Source: Halovulum dunhuangense
GTDB taxonomy: Bacteria > Pseudomonadota > Alphaproteobacteria > Rhodobacterales > Rhodobacteraceae
Length of the DNA: 64,000 bases
Reading direction: 5' to 3'
NCBI RefSeq assembly: GCF_013093415.1
Contig: NZ_JABFBC010000001.1
Coordinates: forward strand, 434,001-498,000
Of this stretch, positions 52,689 to 62,463 are shown in pieces. The notes below the pieces were generated by a model that was given only the letters and a program-made list of their open reading frames with translations, was not told the origin of the DNA and did no database searches. Numbering within the stretch: the first letter of the stretch is position 1; each line of letters begins with the position of its first letter. Position numbers and translations under genes: made by a program.

Positions 52689-53674
52689 TGCGGCCGGGTC
52701 CGCTGAACCTGATCACCGACGTGGCGGGACTGAGGGTCGGGAACGCCTCGGATGCGCGGGTCAAGACGGGGGTCACGGTGCTGACCGCCGACGCGCCCTT
52801 CACCGCCGGGGTGGATATCCGGGGCGGCGCGCCCGGCACCCGTGAGACGGACCTGCTGGCCCCCGACAAGACCGTTGCCGCGGTGGATGCGCTGGTGCTG
52901 TCCGGCGGCTCTGCCTACGGTTTGGATGCGGCGTCGGGCGTGATGGAGGGGCTTGCGGCGATGGGGCGCGGCTTTGCCGTCGGGCCCGCGCGGGTTCCGA
53001 TCGTGCCGGCGGCGATCCTGTTCGACCTGCTGAACGGCGGCGACAAGGACTGGCCGGAAAACCCGTATCGCGCCCTGGGCCGCGCCGCGCTGGAGGCGGC
53101 CGGCACGAATTTCGCCCTTGGCACCCAGGGGGCGGGCACCGGCGCGCTGACCGCGCGGCTGAAGGGGGGGCTCGGCTCTGCCTCGGCGGTGCTGCCCTCG
53201 GGGGCGGTGGTGGGCGCGCTGGTTGCGGCCAATCCGGTGGGCTGTGCGAGCATGCCCGACAGTCGCCATTTCTGGGCCTGGCCCTGGGAGGAGGACGCCG
53301 AATTCGGCGGCCTCGGCGCGCCGTCGCATCGCCCGCGGTCGCTGGGCCTGCGGGACACCAAGCTGGCCCGCGACCGAAGCGCCACGACAATCGCGATCGT
53401 GGCGACCGATGCCACGCTGGACAAGGCGGGTTGCGCGCGGCTGGCCGTGGCGGCCCATGATGGGTTGGCCCGCGCGATAGCGCCCTCGCACACCCAGATG
53501 GACGGCGACCTGGTCTTCGCCCTGTCGACCGGGGCCCGCCCCATGCCAGACCCGACCGAAACGCTGCTGCTGGGCCATGCCGCGGCGATCACGCTGGCCC
53601 GGGCGGTGGCCCGCGCGATCCATGGCGCGACGCCCGCACCGGGCGATGTGCTGCCCGCCTGGTGCGAGCTTTGA
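52688..53674 (+). CDS. P1-family (DmpA/NylC-like) N-terminal-nucleophile peptidase
   Basis: The 328-aa protein has the DmpA/NylC family order: NLITDVAGLRVG, GGSAYGLDAASGVM, and the conserved ATTIAIVATDA segment where family members autocleave before a Ser or Thr. T233 or T234 is the likely nucleophile. Such enzymes hydrolyse D- or beta-aminopeptides, amides or nylon oligomers. With the aldehyde dehydrogenase and SDR it may form a small catabolic operon for an amide or alcohol, which is inference. Confidence 0.8.
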   Translation: MRPGPLNLITDVAGLRVGNASDARVKTGVTVLTADAPFTAGVDIRGGAPGTRETDLLAPDKTVAAVDALVLSGGSAYGLDAASGVMEGLAAMGRGFAVGPARVPIVPAAILFDLLNGGDKDWPENPYRALGRAALEAAGTNFALGTQGAGTGALTARLKGGLGSASAVLPSGAVVGALVAANPVGCASMPDSRHFWAWPWEEDAEFGGLGAPSHRPRSLGLRDTKLARDRSATTIAIVATDATLDKAGCARLAVAAHDGLARAIAPSHTQMDGDLVFALSTGARPMPDPTETLLLGHAAAITLARAVARAIHGATPAPGDVLPAWCEL

Positions 53675-53701
53675 GGGCAACGCGATGCCCTCGGCCCGCC
53701 G

Positions 53702-54694
53702 CTAACCCGTGTCGGCGCTGAACGCGTCCGTGCCGGTGCCAAGCTGAAGGATGCGGGCCAGCCCCTCCCGGACCGCCGGGGGGGGTGGCGCGGTAAGTTT
53801 CAGCACCCGGTCGTTGTCATAGCGACCCAGCCGGCCCGTCGCGATGGTCGCCTCGTATTCCGTGCCGAGCGCCTGCACCAGCCGCACCTGGTCCAGCGCC
53901 GAGCGCGGCAGCGGCAGGATCTGCCCGATCTCGAGCGCCTCCACCTCGGAAAGCGGCAGTTCCAGCCTGTGCAGCATGCCATGAAGCGGCACGATCGCCT
54001 CGGCCGCGCAGCGCCGCATCTGACCCAGCCACAGATCGTTGGGTGGAACGTGATCGGTCACCTCCTGGCGCATCACCGCGGCCCGAAGCACGTCGAGGAT
54101 CGACAGTGGCATGATCAGGTCGAACTCGCCCGAGCGCGCCGCCTCGCCGATATCGAGGCTCACGCGGATCAGCATGACATCGGCCGAGGCCGGGGCGATC
54201 CGGACCGTGTTGATGTCCTGCTTGTGGCCGAGAATGCGGAACCCGGCCTCCAGCGGGACGCCGACGCTTTCCTCGACCGCGCGGGCAAAGGCGCGCAGCA
54301 CGGCGTCGAACACGTCCATGCAGAGCTGCGCGTCGATGGCCGAGAAGCTGCGCGTGGTGGGCTGCGGCGCCATCGCAGCATTGCCGCCCATGCGCATGTC
54401 GACCACGTGATAGACCAGGTCCGAGCCAAGGTTGATCAGCGCCATGCGGTCGCTCGCCTCGGCCTCGACCACGCCCAGCATCGAGGGAACGGGGATCCGC
54501 TCCAGCACCTCGGCCAGCTTGGTGACCTCGCAATCGAGGATCAGCGCGCCCACGATCGTCTTCAGGATCGGGCGGAGATTATCCTCCAGCACGCGGCCGA
54601 AATTCTCTCCGACCAGTTCCAGGTCGGGCAGGGGAGAGCGTCCGACCCTTCGGCTTCCCAGCTTGCGGGCAAGCGCGCCCATGTCGCCGTCCAT
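53702..54694 (-). CDS. fliM: Flagellar motor switch protein FliM-like
   Basis: The 330-aa protein has a CheC/FliM-like central domain (about 20-220, with the VVDMRMGG segment) and a C-terminal SpoA domain ([17 protein letters not shown]). It would sit in the C-ring and control rotor switching. The usual N-terminal CheY-binding motif (LSQDEIDALL type) is missing. The start is fixed by AGAGGA upstream of 54694; a start at 54727 is possible. It is divergent from motB over 185 nt. Confidence 0.8.
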
Positions 54695-54879
54695 GCTTGT
54701 CCTCTTGTGCCGATTCCCGTTCAGCATCGGGCAGCGGTATTTCCGCGGGGTTAATCCGGCGTCGGGCCGAATGGTTCGAATTCTCTGCATTTTGCCTGAC
54801 GCGGCGGGCGTCGCGGTAAGGATCCGGAAACCTCGCGCCGCGAGGCTCGGGCCAAGCTCTTGCAGGGAAGGGATGGCAT
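54695..54879. promoter_or_regulatory. Divergent fliM/motB control region
   Basis: This 185-nt gap must contain promoters for both arms. A TTAA half-site lies at 54751-54754, next to GC-rich sequence that does not complete a CtrA box. No sigma-54 box is evident. Confidence 0.3.
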
Positions 54880-55734
54880 ATGGCCGAGGAAGGGGCGCGT
54901 CCGATCATCGTTCGGCGCAAGAAGGCGGCCGAGGCTTCGCATCATGGCGGCGCATGGAAGGTGGCCTATGCCGATTTCGTGACCGCTATGATGGCATTCT
55001 TCCTGCTGATGTGGCTTCTGAACGCCACGACCGAGGATCAGCGCAAGGGGCTTGCGGACTATTTCAACCCCTCGATCCCGGTGCATCGCACATCCGGCGG
55101 CGGCGACGGCCCCTTCGGCGGCTCTTCGGCGCTGTCAGAGGATGTGATGGCGCAAGCGGGCAAGGGGGCCACGCGCGACCGGCCCGCGGCAGAACGGCAG
55201 GCCAGCGGCCAGACGGGCGTCGAAGCCGACCCCACCAGTGAGAATAGGGTCGAGGATGCCGGCCTTGACGGCATTGCCGAGGCGCTGCTGGCCCGTGGCG
55301 GCGAAAGCGAGATCGCCGACCGTCTTCTTGAACATGTGCGCATGCGGCGCACCGACGAGGGGCTGGTGATCGAGCTTGCGGAATTGCCCGTCGCGCCGCT
55401 TTTCGAGGGGGACAGCGCGCTGCCTACCTCGCGCATGCTGGATCTCGTGCAGCTGATCGTGCCGGTGCTCGGGCTGGTCACCAACGCGGTGGCGCTCGAT
55501 GCGCATCTGGAACAGGGACCGATCATCCGGCCCGAGCTTCCCGGCTGGGAGCTGACCGCCGCCCGCGCCATCGCCATGCGCGGGCTCTTGTCCGAGGCCG
55601 GGGTAGACCCGGTGCGCTTTGCCCGCGTCACCGGCGAGGCGGATCGCGCGCCGGCCCGCGCCGACCCGCGCGACATTCGCAATCGGCGGGTAGAGATCAT
55701 CCTGCTGACCGACCGCGGGACCCCCGCGCCATGA
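54880..55734 (+). CDS. motB: Flagellar motor protein MotB
   Basis: MotB anchors the stator to peptidoglycan. The 284-aa protein has a cytoplasmic basic N-terminus and one helix with the proton-carrying Asp ([12 protein letters not shown]). A plug/linker and an OmpA-like domain (about 140-280) end in [10 protein letters not shown]. The GHTD motif of peptidoglycan-binding domains reads AHLEQ, so the usual Asp is absent. motA is not adjacent. Confidence 0.9.
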
Positions 55735-55745
55735 GCCCGCCCCCG

Positions 55746-55760
55746 TTAGGCGCGCGTTAA
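55746..55760. promoter_or_regulatory. CtrA-like box upstream of flgE
   Basis: TTAG-N7-TTAA matches the CtrA consensus TTAA-N7-TTAA at seven of eight positions. It lies 76 nt before flgE. CtrA controls flagellar genes in many Rhodobacterales. Confidence 0.45.
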
Positions 55761-55836
55761 TCGCCCCCTGCGCAGAGTGGGCCTATCGGCGCAAGTGACC
55801 CGTTGGGTCGTGTACGCCTCCCGGAAAGGACATTGC

Positions 55837-57135
55837 ATGAGCATCTCTTCCTCCCTGAACGCCGGCGTCAGCGGTCTCTCCGCGAATTCCAGCCGCCTTG
55901 CGACAATCTCGGACAACATCGCGAATTCGGGGACCTACGGATACAAGCGCGCCGATGTGGATTTCTCCTCGGTCGTGATCAGCCAACGCGCGGGCACCTA
56001 TTCGGCGGGCGGGGTCCGGGTGGACACCTTCCGCGATGTCGAGGCGCAGGGGCCGCTCGTCTCCACCGACAATCCGACCGACCTTGCCGTGGGCGGGCGG
56101 GGCATGCTGCCCGTCACGCTTCTGACCGAGGTGGACGCGGCCGATGGCACCTATCCGTTCCTGCTGACCTCCACCGGGTCGTTCCGCCCCAATGCCGATG
56201 GGTATCTCGTGTCCGAAAGCGGCCTCGTGCTGATGGGCTGGCCAGCGGACGCCGATGGCAACATCCCGGTGCAGCCGCGTGACAGTGCCTCCGGCCTCGA
56301 TCCGGTGATCGTGAACCGCAACCAGTTCTCGGCCTCGCCCACGACCGAGATGACGCTGGGCGTAAACCTGCCGGCCGAGGCGACGCAGGCCGGTGCGGCC
56401 GGCATCCCACTGGAAGTCTCGACCCAGTATTTCGACAATGTCGGTGCTTCGCAGACGCTGGTGACGACCTTTACCCCGGCCGTCCCTGCGGTCGGCCAGT
56501 CCAACAACTGGACGATCACCATGACAGACATGGCACAGGGCGGCGCGGTGGTGGGCACCTTCTCCGTCGCATTCGATGCGACCGCCGGAACCGGCGGCAC
56601 GATCCTGTCGGTGACCCCCGCGCTGGGCAGCTTCGACCCCGCGACCGGAATCGCCTCCGTCACCACCGCAAGTGGGCCGCTTTCGATCGATCTTGGCATC
56701 CCCGGAACGGGGTCGGGGCTGACGCAGCTGTCGGCCGATTTCTCGCCTGCTGGCGTCACCCGCAACGGCGCGGCCGTCGGCACGCTGACCGGTGTGAACA
56801 TCGACCCCGAAGGCATGGTCATCGCCACCTACGATTCGGGCTTCACGCGCGTCATCTACCAGGTGCCGATCGTGAACCTCGCCAATTTCAACGGACTCCG
56901 GGCCGAGGACAACCAGGCCTTTTCGGTCACCCGCGAAAGCGGCCCCTTCTACCTGTGGAACGCCGGCGAGGGGCCGACCGGGCAGATGATCGCCTATGCG
57001 CGCGAGGAATCGACCGCCGATATCGCGGCCGAACTGACGCACCTGATCGAGACGCAGCGCGCCTATTCCTCCAACGCCAAGATCATCCAGACCGTAGACG
57101 AGATGCTGCAAGAGACGACCAACCTGAAGCGCTAG
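55837..57135 (+). CDS. flgE: Flagellar hook protein FlgE
   Basis: FlgE forms the hook. The 432-aa protein has the N-terminal rod-hook signature (LNAGVSGLSANSSRLATISDNIANSGTYGYK), a variable Thr/Gly-rich middle (about 170-320) and the C-terminal LIETQRAYSSNAKIIQTVDEML heptad. GGAAAGGA lies before the ATG. It is co-oriented with flgK-flgL-flgI and seems to start a sub-operon behind the CtrA-like box. Confidence 0.95.
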   Translation: MSISSSLNAGVSGLSANSSRLATISDNIANSGTYGYKRADVDFSSVVISQRAGTYSAGGVRVDTFRDVEAQGPLVSTDNPTDLAVGGRGMLPVTLLTEVDAADGTYPFLLTSTGSFRPNADGYLVSESGLVLMGWPADADGNIPVQPRDSASGLDPVIVNRNQFSASPTTEMTLGVNLPAEATQAGAAGIPLEVSTQYFDNVGASQTLVTTFTPAVPAVGQSNNWTITMTDMAQGGAVVGTFSVAFDATAGTGGTILSVTPALGSFDPATGIASVTTASGPLSIDLGIPGTGSGLTQLSADFSPAGVTRNGAAVGTLTGVNIDPEGMVIATYDSGFTRVIYQVPIVNLANFNGLRAEDNQAFSVTRESGPFYLWNAGEGPTGQMIAYAREESTADIAAELTHLIETQRAYSSNAKIIQTVDEMLQETTNLKR

Positions 57136-57163
57136 GACGCGAGACCCGCCGGAGGCCTGTGCC

Positions 57164-58630
57164 ATGAGCCTTTCCACCGCCCTGAACAACGCCCTGAGCG
57201 GGCTGAATGTCAGCACCCGCGAGGCGGAGCTGGTGGCGACCAACATCGCCAATGCACAGACCCCCGGCTACACCACCCGAACCGCCGAACTTTCGGCCGT
57301 CATCGTCGGGGACACCGGCGCCGGTGTCAGGGTGACGGGTGTTACGCTTGTCGAGAATGCGGCCGCCATCGCCGAACGGCGCAGGGCCGATGCCGCCCTC
57401 GCGCTTGGCAGCACCGAGGCCGGGGGGCTTGCCATGATCACCGATCTCATGGGCCTGCCCGGCAGCGGCACGGCGCTGGCCGACCGCGCCGCCGCATTCG
57501 AGACCGCGCTCATGGCCGCCGCGAACGATCCCGCCTCGGATCATCGCCTGGCCGAGGCGGTGGCGGACGGCGCACACTACGCCGAGGCGATCGCCGCCCT
57601 CTCGACCGAGACGCAGAGCGCGCGCCTTGCTGCCGACACCGAGATTGCGGGCCAGGTCGCGCTGGTGAACCAGAACCTCCAGTCGATCGAGATGCTCAAC
57701 CGCGAGATCCAGATGCGCAGCTTCGCAGGGGGCGACGCCAGCGCTCTGGTCGACGCGCGCAAGGCGCTGATCGACGAGGTCTCGGCGATCCTGCCGATCC
57801 GCAGCGCGACCCGCCCACATGGCGCGGTCGCCCTGTTCACAGAGAATGGCGCGACGCTGATAGATGGCCAGGCGGCGACTCTGGGCTTCAGCCCCACGGC
57901 CACGATCACGCAGGACATGACGCTTGCCTCTGGTGCACTGTCCGGACTGACGCTGGACGGGCGCCCCTTTGGCATCGGCGCGAGCGATCGCAGCGGCGCG
58001 GGCGACGGCGGCTCGCTGGGTGCGCTGTTCGTGTTGCGCGATACGACCATGCCCGCGATCGCCGACCAGCTCGACAGACTGGCCGAAGATCTTGTCCAGA
58101 GGTTCCAGGCGGCCGGGCTCGACCCGTCGCGCGCGCCGGGGGACCCCGGGCTTTTCACGGATGGAGGCGCGTTCTACGATCCGGCAAACCGGTCCGGGCT
58201 TGCGGGCCGGATCGAGCTCAATGCGGCGGTTGTCCCCTCTGCGGGAGGAATGCCCAGCCGCCTGCGCGACGGTCTTGGCGCCACCGGACCCGGTGAGATC
58301 GGCGACGCGCGGCTACTTTCCGAGTTGTACAGTGCCGCGCGCGCCCCGCGTCTTGCCGATCCTGCGCTGGGCATTTCCGGCAGCCGCGGTCTGTCGGAAA
58401 TGGCGGCCGGGCTGACCAGCCTCATGTCCTCCCGCCAGCAACGGGCCGAGCAGGCCATGGGCCATGCCGCCGCGCTTCATTCCACGCTGCGCGATGCGGA
58501 ACTCTCGGTCTCGGGCGTGAACACCGACACCCAGATGCAGAAGCTGCTGCTGGTCGAGCAGAGTTACGCTGCCAACGCCTTTGTCCTGTCCACGATCGAC
58601 GACATGATCCGCCGCCTGATGGAGATCTGA
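57164..58630 (+). CDS. flgK: Flagellar hook-filament junction protein FlgK
   Basis: FlgK (HAP1) joins hook and filament. The 488-aa protein has the N-terminal ALNNALSGLNVSTREAELVATNIANAQTPGYTTR rod-type signature and the C-terminal LLLVEQSYAANAFVLSTIDDMI heptad. It ends 3 nt before flgL, in the same operon. Confidence 0.95.
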   Translation: MSLSTALNNALSGLNVSTREAELVATNIANAQTPGYTTRTAELSAVIVGDTGAGVRVTGVTLVENAAAIAERRRADAALALGSTEAGGLAMITDLMGLPGSGTALADRAAAFETALMAAANDPASDHRLAEAVADGAHYAEAIAALSTETQSARLAADTEIAGQVALVNQNLQSIEMLNREIQMRSFAGGDASALVDARKALIDEVSAILPIRSATRPHGAVALFTENGATLIDGQAATLGFSPTATITQDMTLASGALSGLTLDGRPFGIGASDRSGAGDGGSLGALFVLRDTTMPAIADQLDRLAEDLVQRFQAAGLDPSRAPGDPGLFTDGGAFYDPANRSGLAGRIELNAAVVPSAGGMPSRLRDGLGATGPGEIGDARLLSELYSAARAPRLADPALGISGSRGLSEMAAGLTSLMSSRQQRAEQAMGHAAALHSTLRDAELSVSGVNTDTQMQKLLLVEQSYAANAFVLSTIDDMIRRLMEI

Positions 58631-58633
58631 GCC

Positions 58634-59644
58634 ATGCTGTCTGCGCCCCTTCCCGATCTGTTGTCGTCCCTGCGCCTGCAGGACCAGTCCGGTCGCCTGC
58701 GCGCCGCGCTGGATGCGGCCGGGCAGGAGCTGACCACCGGCATGCGCACCGATCTTGCCGCCCATACCGCGGGAGAGCTGTCCCCGGTCTTCGGCATCGA
58801 CGCGGCGCTGAACCGGATCGAGGCGCGCCAGCGTGATCTGGGACTCGCCGGTGCGCGGGCCGGCGCGGCGCAATCCGCTCTTGGGGTGGTGCAGACCACT
58901 GCCGGGGACTACGGTATCGGCCTTCTGGGTGCCATCGACCGGGGTGACGCCGTGTCGGGGTCAGCCTATGTGGCGGAGGCGCGCGCAGCGCTCGAGACCG
59001 TGATCCAGGCGCTGAACGCGCAATTCGGCGGCCGGGCTCTCTTTTCCGGTGCCGCCCCCGACCGTGCGCCCCTCGCAGGAGCCGAGGCATTGATCGCGTC
59101 GCTTGCCCCTGCCCTTGCCACGGCCGGGACACCCGCTGCCGCGCAGGCCATGCTCGACGATTTCTTCGACAGCCCCGGTGGTGGGTTCGAGACGGCCATC
59201 TATGGGGGCGCCACGCAGGATGCGGCCGGCGTCGCGCTTTCCGACACGCGGGTCGAGCATTTTCTGCCACGGGCGGATGCGGAACCGTTGCGTGCCACGC
59301 TGAAGGCGCTGGCAGCGATCGCCACGGTCGATGTGACCGGCTTTGCCGCCGATCCCGATGCTCGCCAGGCCCATCTTTCGCAGGCGGCGGGGGCGCTGAT
59401 CGCCGCGCGTGACGGCGTGACCGGGATGCGCGCAAGTCTGGGCACCTCGGAGCAGGCCATTGCCGAGGCAGCGGAACACGGCATTGCAGAGCGAGCGAGC
59501 CTGGGCCTTGCCCGAAACGCGCTTGCCGGGGTCGACCAGTTCGACGCGGCCGCGCGCTTCACCGCGCTGGAGGGCCAACTCGAGACGCTGCACCTTGTCA
59601 CCAGCCGGTTGTCGCGCCTAAGCCTTGCGAGTTTCCTGAGATGA
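58634..59644 (+). CDS. flgL: Flagellar hook-filament junction protein FlgL
   Basis: FlgL (HAP3) is the second junction protein. The 336-aa protein has flagellin-like N- and C-terminal coiled segments (QDQSGRLRAALDAAGQELTTG; ALEGQLETLHLVTSRLSRLSL). The middle varies from enterobacterial FlgL. The stop overlaps the flgI start (ATGA). Confidence 0.9.
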   Translation: MLSAPLPDLLSSLRLQDQSGRLRAALDAAGQELTTGMRTDLAAHTAGELSPVFGIDAALNRIEARQRDLGLAGARAGAAQSALGVVQTTAGDYGIGLLGAIDRGDAVSGSAYVAEARAALETVIQALNAQFGGRALFSGAAPDRAPLAGAEALIASLAPALATAGTPAAAQAMLDDFFDSPGGGFETAIYGGATQDAAGVALSDTRVEHFLPRADAEPLRATLKALAAIATVDVTGFAADPDARQAHLSQAAGALIAARDGVTGMRASLGTSEQAIAEAAEHGIAERASLGLARNALAGVDQFDAAARFTALEGQLETLHLVTSRLSRLSLASFLR

Positions 59645-60750
59645 TCCTGCGCTTGCTCGTGCTGCTCGCACCATTGTGTCTGTTGCCGGTCCTCGCGTCG
59701 GGAAGCGAGGCACGGATCAAGGACCTGGTAGAGTTCGACGGCGTGCGCGGCAACGACCTGGTCGGCTATGGCCTGGTGGTGGGCCTGAACGGCACCGGCG
59801 ACGGGTTGCGCAACGCCCCATTTACCGAAGAAGCGCTGGTCAACCTGCTCGAGCGGCTGGGCGTGAACGTGAGTGGCGAACAACTCCGCGCACGCAACGT
59901 CGCGGCAGTGCTGGTGACCGGCGTGCTGCCGCCGTTTGCCCGCACCGGATCGCGGATCGACGTGACGATTTCCACGGTGGGCGACGCGTCGTCCCTGATG
60001 GGGGGCACGCTGGTGATGACCCCGCTCAGTGCCGCCGACGGGCAGATCTATGCGGTGGCCCAGGGTTCGGTCCTGTCCGGCGGGCTGGTGGCGCAGGGAC
60101 AGGCCGCGACCCTGACCGAGGGGGTGCCCACCTCGGGCGTGATTCCCTCGGGGGCCCGGGTAGAGCGCGAGATCGACTTCGCGCTGAACGAGCTGCAGGA
60201 GATGCGGCTTGCCCTGCGCGACCCGGATTTCACCACCGCTGCCCGGATCGAGGAAGCGATCAACGCGGCGATGCCGGGTCGGCTTGCACAGATGATCGAC
60301 AGCGGAACCGTGCGGCTGGACCTGAGCGTGGGCAAGGCGCCGGACGTGGCAGGGCTGATCGCGGCGATCGAGAACATCGAGGTGAGACCCGACCAGAAGG
60401 CGCGGGTGGTCGTCGACCAGCGCTCGGGCACCATCGTGCTGGGTGACGACGTGCGCATATCGCGTGTAGCGGTGACGCAGGGAAACCTGACGCTGCGGGT
60501 GCAGGAATACCCTATCGCGGTGCAGCCCAATCCCTTTTCGCCGCGCGGCGAGTCGATCGTTCTGCCCCGAACCGAGATTGAGCTTGGAGAACAGGGCGCT
60601 CCGGGTCTTGCGCTGGTCGAGGACAGCGTATCGCTTCCCGAGGTGATCGCCGGGCTGAACGCCCTGGGCGTATCCCCGCGCGAGATGATCGATATCCTCA
60701 AGGCGATAAAGGCTGCCGGCGCGCTGCATGCGGATTTCGTCGTGCAGTAG
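59641..60750 (+). CDS. flgI: Flagellar P-ring protein FlgI
   Basis: FlgI forms the periplasmic P-ring around the rod. The 369-aa precursor has a signal peptide (LVLLAPLCLLPVLASGSEA), the RIKDLVEFDGVRGNDLVGYGLVVGLNGTGDG core, GGTLVMTPLSAADGQIYAVAQG, and the ARVVVDQRSGTIVLGDDVRIS segment. It closes this flagellar sub-operon. Confidence 0.97.
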   Translation: MILRLLVLLAPLCLLPVLASGSEARIKDLVEFDGVRGNDLVGYGLVVGLNGTGDGLRNAPFTEEALVNLLERLGVNVSGEQLRARNVAAVLVTGVLPPFARTGSRIDVTISTVGDASSLMGGTLVMTPLSAADGQIYAVAQGSVLSGGLVAQGQAATLTEGVPTSGVIPSGARVEREIDFALNELQEMRLALRDPDFTTAARIEEAINAAMPGRLAQMIDSGTVRLDLSVGKAPDVAGLIAAIENIEVRPDQKARVVVDQRSGTIVLGDDVRISRVAVTQGNLTLRVQEYPIAVQPNPFSPRGESIVLPRTEIELGEQGAPGLALVEDSVSLPEVIAGLNALGVSPREMIDILKAIKAAGALHADFVVQ

Positions 60751-61299
60751 TGGCCTGGCCCGCCCATGGCTGCCAGCCCCGTGTCGGGGCGCGGGGATCG
60801 CCGGGCAGATCCGGAAGCGGTGCGCTCGGGTTTCGTGCGAGTGCCGGAACGCAGAAAGCCCGCGGCCGCGCAGGAAGCGGCGCCCTGGTCATGTGGGGTG
60901 AACTCCGCGACCACCGGGTTTGCCGGATGATAGCCCCGTGCCGCGCGGCTGCGCCCCCTGCGGCCCGAGGCTGCTGGCTGCGGCAGGAGGCGAGCGATGG
61001 CATGCTGCGTCGCGCCGCTTGGGGAATGCGTTGCTGTGACGATACCCCGGAGCAGGATTGTTCAGACTCGTCGGCCTTTGGTCGAATGAACCTGCCTTTC
61101 GGATTGCCCGGCGTCACCCCCTTCCGGGTCCTCCGGGTCCTCCGGGTCCTCCGGGTCCTCCGGGTCGTCAGTCCCAGGTTCTGCGGGTGCGGTCCTGACG
61201 CAAGGTCATTGTCCGGTGCCGGCCGGACCCATCATCCTCCTGCTTGTCTTTGTTTGGCGCTTTGCTAGGGAGAAACGTCCCTTTCCGGAAAGCCCCAGA
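60751..61299. other. Intergenic region with 9-bp tandem repeats
   Basis: This 549-nt stretch has no supported gene. Long open frames on both strands lack a Shine-Dalgarno and show runs typical of GC-rich noise. A 9-bp tandem repeat lies at 61123-61166. I checked for RNase P RNA, SRP RNA and tmRNA signatures and did not see them. The 3' part must hold the promoter of the MFS gene. Confidence 0.45.
61123..61166. repeat. 9-bp tandem repeat
   Basis: TCCGGGTCC is repeated four times exactly, followed by a partial fifth unit. It lies between flgI and the MFS gene and could vary in copy number. Confidence 0.85.
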
Positions 61300-62460
61300 A
61301 TGCCGCGCCTGAACCCCCTTGCCGCCCTCAGGGTCGTCTTCGCGATGAACGCGCTGGGCATCGCGGTCTGGTTTCCGCGCATCCCGGACGTAAAGGCCGA
61401 TCTGGGCGTCGACCTGCTGACGCTTTCGATCTGCTTCTTCATGCTGCCACTCGGAACCATGGCGGGTTTTTTCGTGGCGCCCCGCGTGCTTGCACGGCTG
61501 GGGGTGAAACGGGTCTGCAGCCTGGGCGGACCGGCCTTCATCCTGCTGTTCGTGCTGCCAGCGCTTGCCCCCTCGGCGCTGGCGCTTGGGCTTGCCCTGT
61601 TCGTGGTCGGACTGGTCGTGGCCCCGGTCGAGGTGGCGATGAACGCCAAGGCGGCCGAGATCGAGCGCGTGCGCGGCCGCCGCATCATGGCCGGTTGTCA
61701 CGGCGCCTGGAGCGTCGGGTCCATGTCGGGGGCGCTGATCGGCGGTGGCGCGGCTGCGCTCGGGCTGAGCTTCCTGGCCCAGCAGATGCTTCTCGCGCCA
61801 CTTTTCGCGCTGATCGCCTGGCGCGCGGCGCTGGCCCTGCCGGATGACCTGCCGGGGGATCCTGCCGCCGTCGCGGGTCGGCCCCGGTTGTCGCTGCCGC
61901 AAGGCGCGCTGCTGGCGGTCTGCGCCCTGCCGCTGGGCGCGCTGATGATCGAGGGCGCGATGATGGAATGGTCGGCGCTGTTCCTGCGCGGCGATGTGGG
62001 GTTGGGCCCCTTTGCCGCCGGTGCGGTCTTTTCCTGCTTTGCGCTGGCCATGGCCACGGGGCGCTTTCTGGGCGACGGGCTGGCCGAGCGTCTGGGCGCC
62101 GGCCGGGTGCTGGTCGGATCCGCCGCTCTGGGCACGCTGGGCATGTTCGGCTTTGCCATGGCCGGCGGGCTGGTCCCGGCGCTAGTCTGCGCGCTTGTTC
62201 TCGGGCTGGGCGTGGCCAACATCTACCCGCTGGCCATGTCGATGGCCGCGGAAGTGCCCGGCCGCGCGCCGGGGGACGCGATCGCGACCGTGGCCTTCAT
62301 CGGCTTCACCAGCTTCCTGGTCGGCCCGCCGCTGATCGGCACCGTCGGCAGCCTGCTGGGCCTGCCGGTCGCGCTGGCGCTTCTGACGCCGCTCGCGCTT
62401 TATCCGTTGTTCATGGCGCGGGGGGTATTGCCCGTCCTCGCCCGGCCAAGACAGGCCTGA
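61300..62460 (+). CDS. Major facilitator superfamily transporter
   Basis: The 386-aa protein has about twelve hydrophobic segments and no large extra-membrane domains. It belongs to the MFS by topology and the GRFLGDGLAERLG loop between halves. The substrate cannot be read from the sequence. The start at 61300 was chosen because residues before it are charged. It is 3 nt upstream of the HAD gene. Confidence 0.83.
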   Translation: MPRLNPLAALRVVFAMNALGIAVWFPRIPDVKADLGVDLLTLSICFFMLPLGTMAGFFVAPRVLARLGVKRVCSLGGPAFILLFVLPALAPSALALGLALFVVGLVVAPVEVAMNAKAAEIERVRGRRIMAGCHGAWSVGSMSGALIGGGAAALGLSFLAQQMLLAPLFALIAWRAALALPDDLPGDPAAVAGRPRLSLPQGALLAVCALPLGALMIEGAMMEWSALFLRGDVGLGPFAAGAVFSCFALAMATGRFLGDGLAERLGAGRVLVGSAALGTLGMFGFAMAGGLVPALVCALVLGLGVANIYPLAMSMAAEVPGRAPGDAIATVAFIGFTSFLVGPPLIGTVGSLLGLPVALALLTPLALYPLFMARGVLPVLARPRQA

Positions 62461-62463
62461 GCC

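Noticed and set aside
60750-61268. 172-codon frame after flgI
   Set aside because: It starts at the flgI stop without a Shine-Dalgarno and includes the translated 9-bp repeat; the composition looks like noise.
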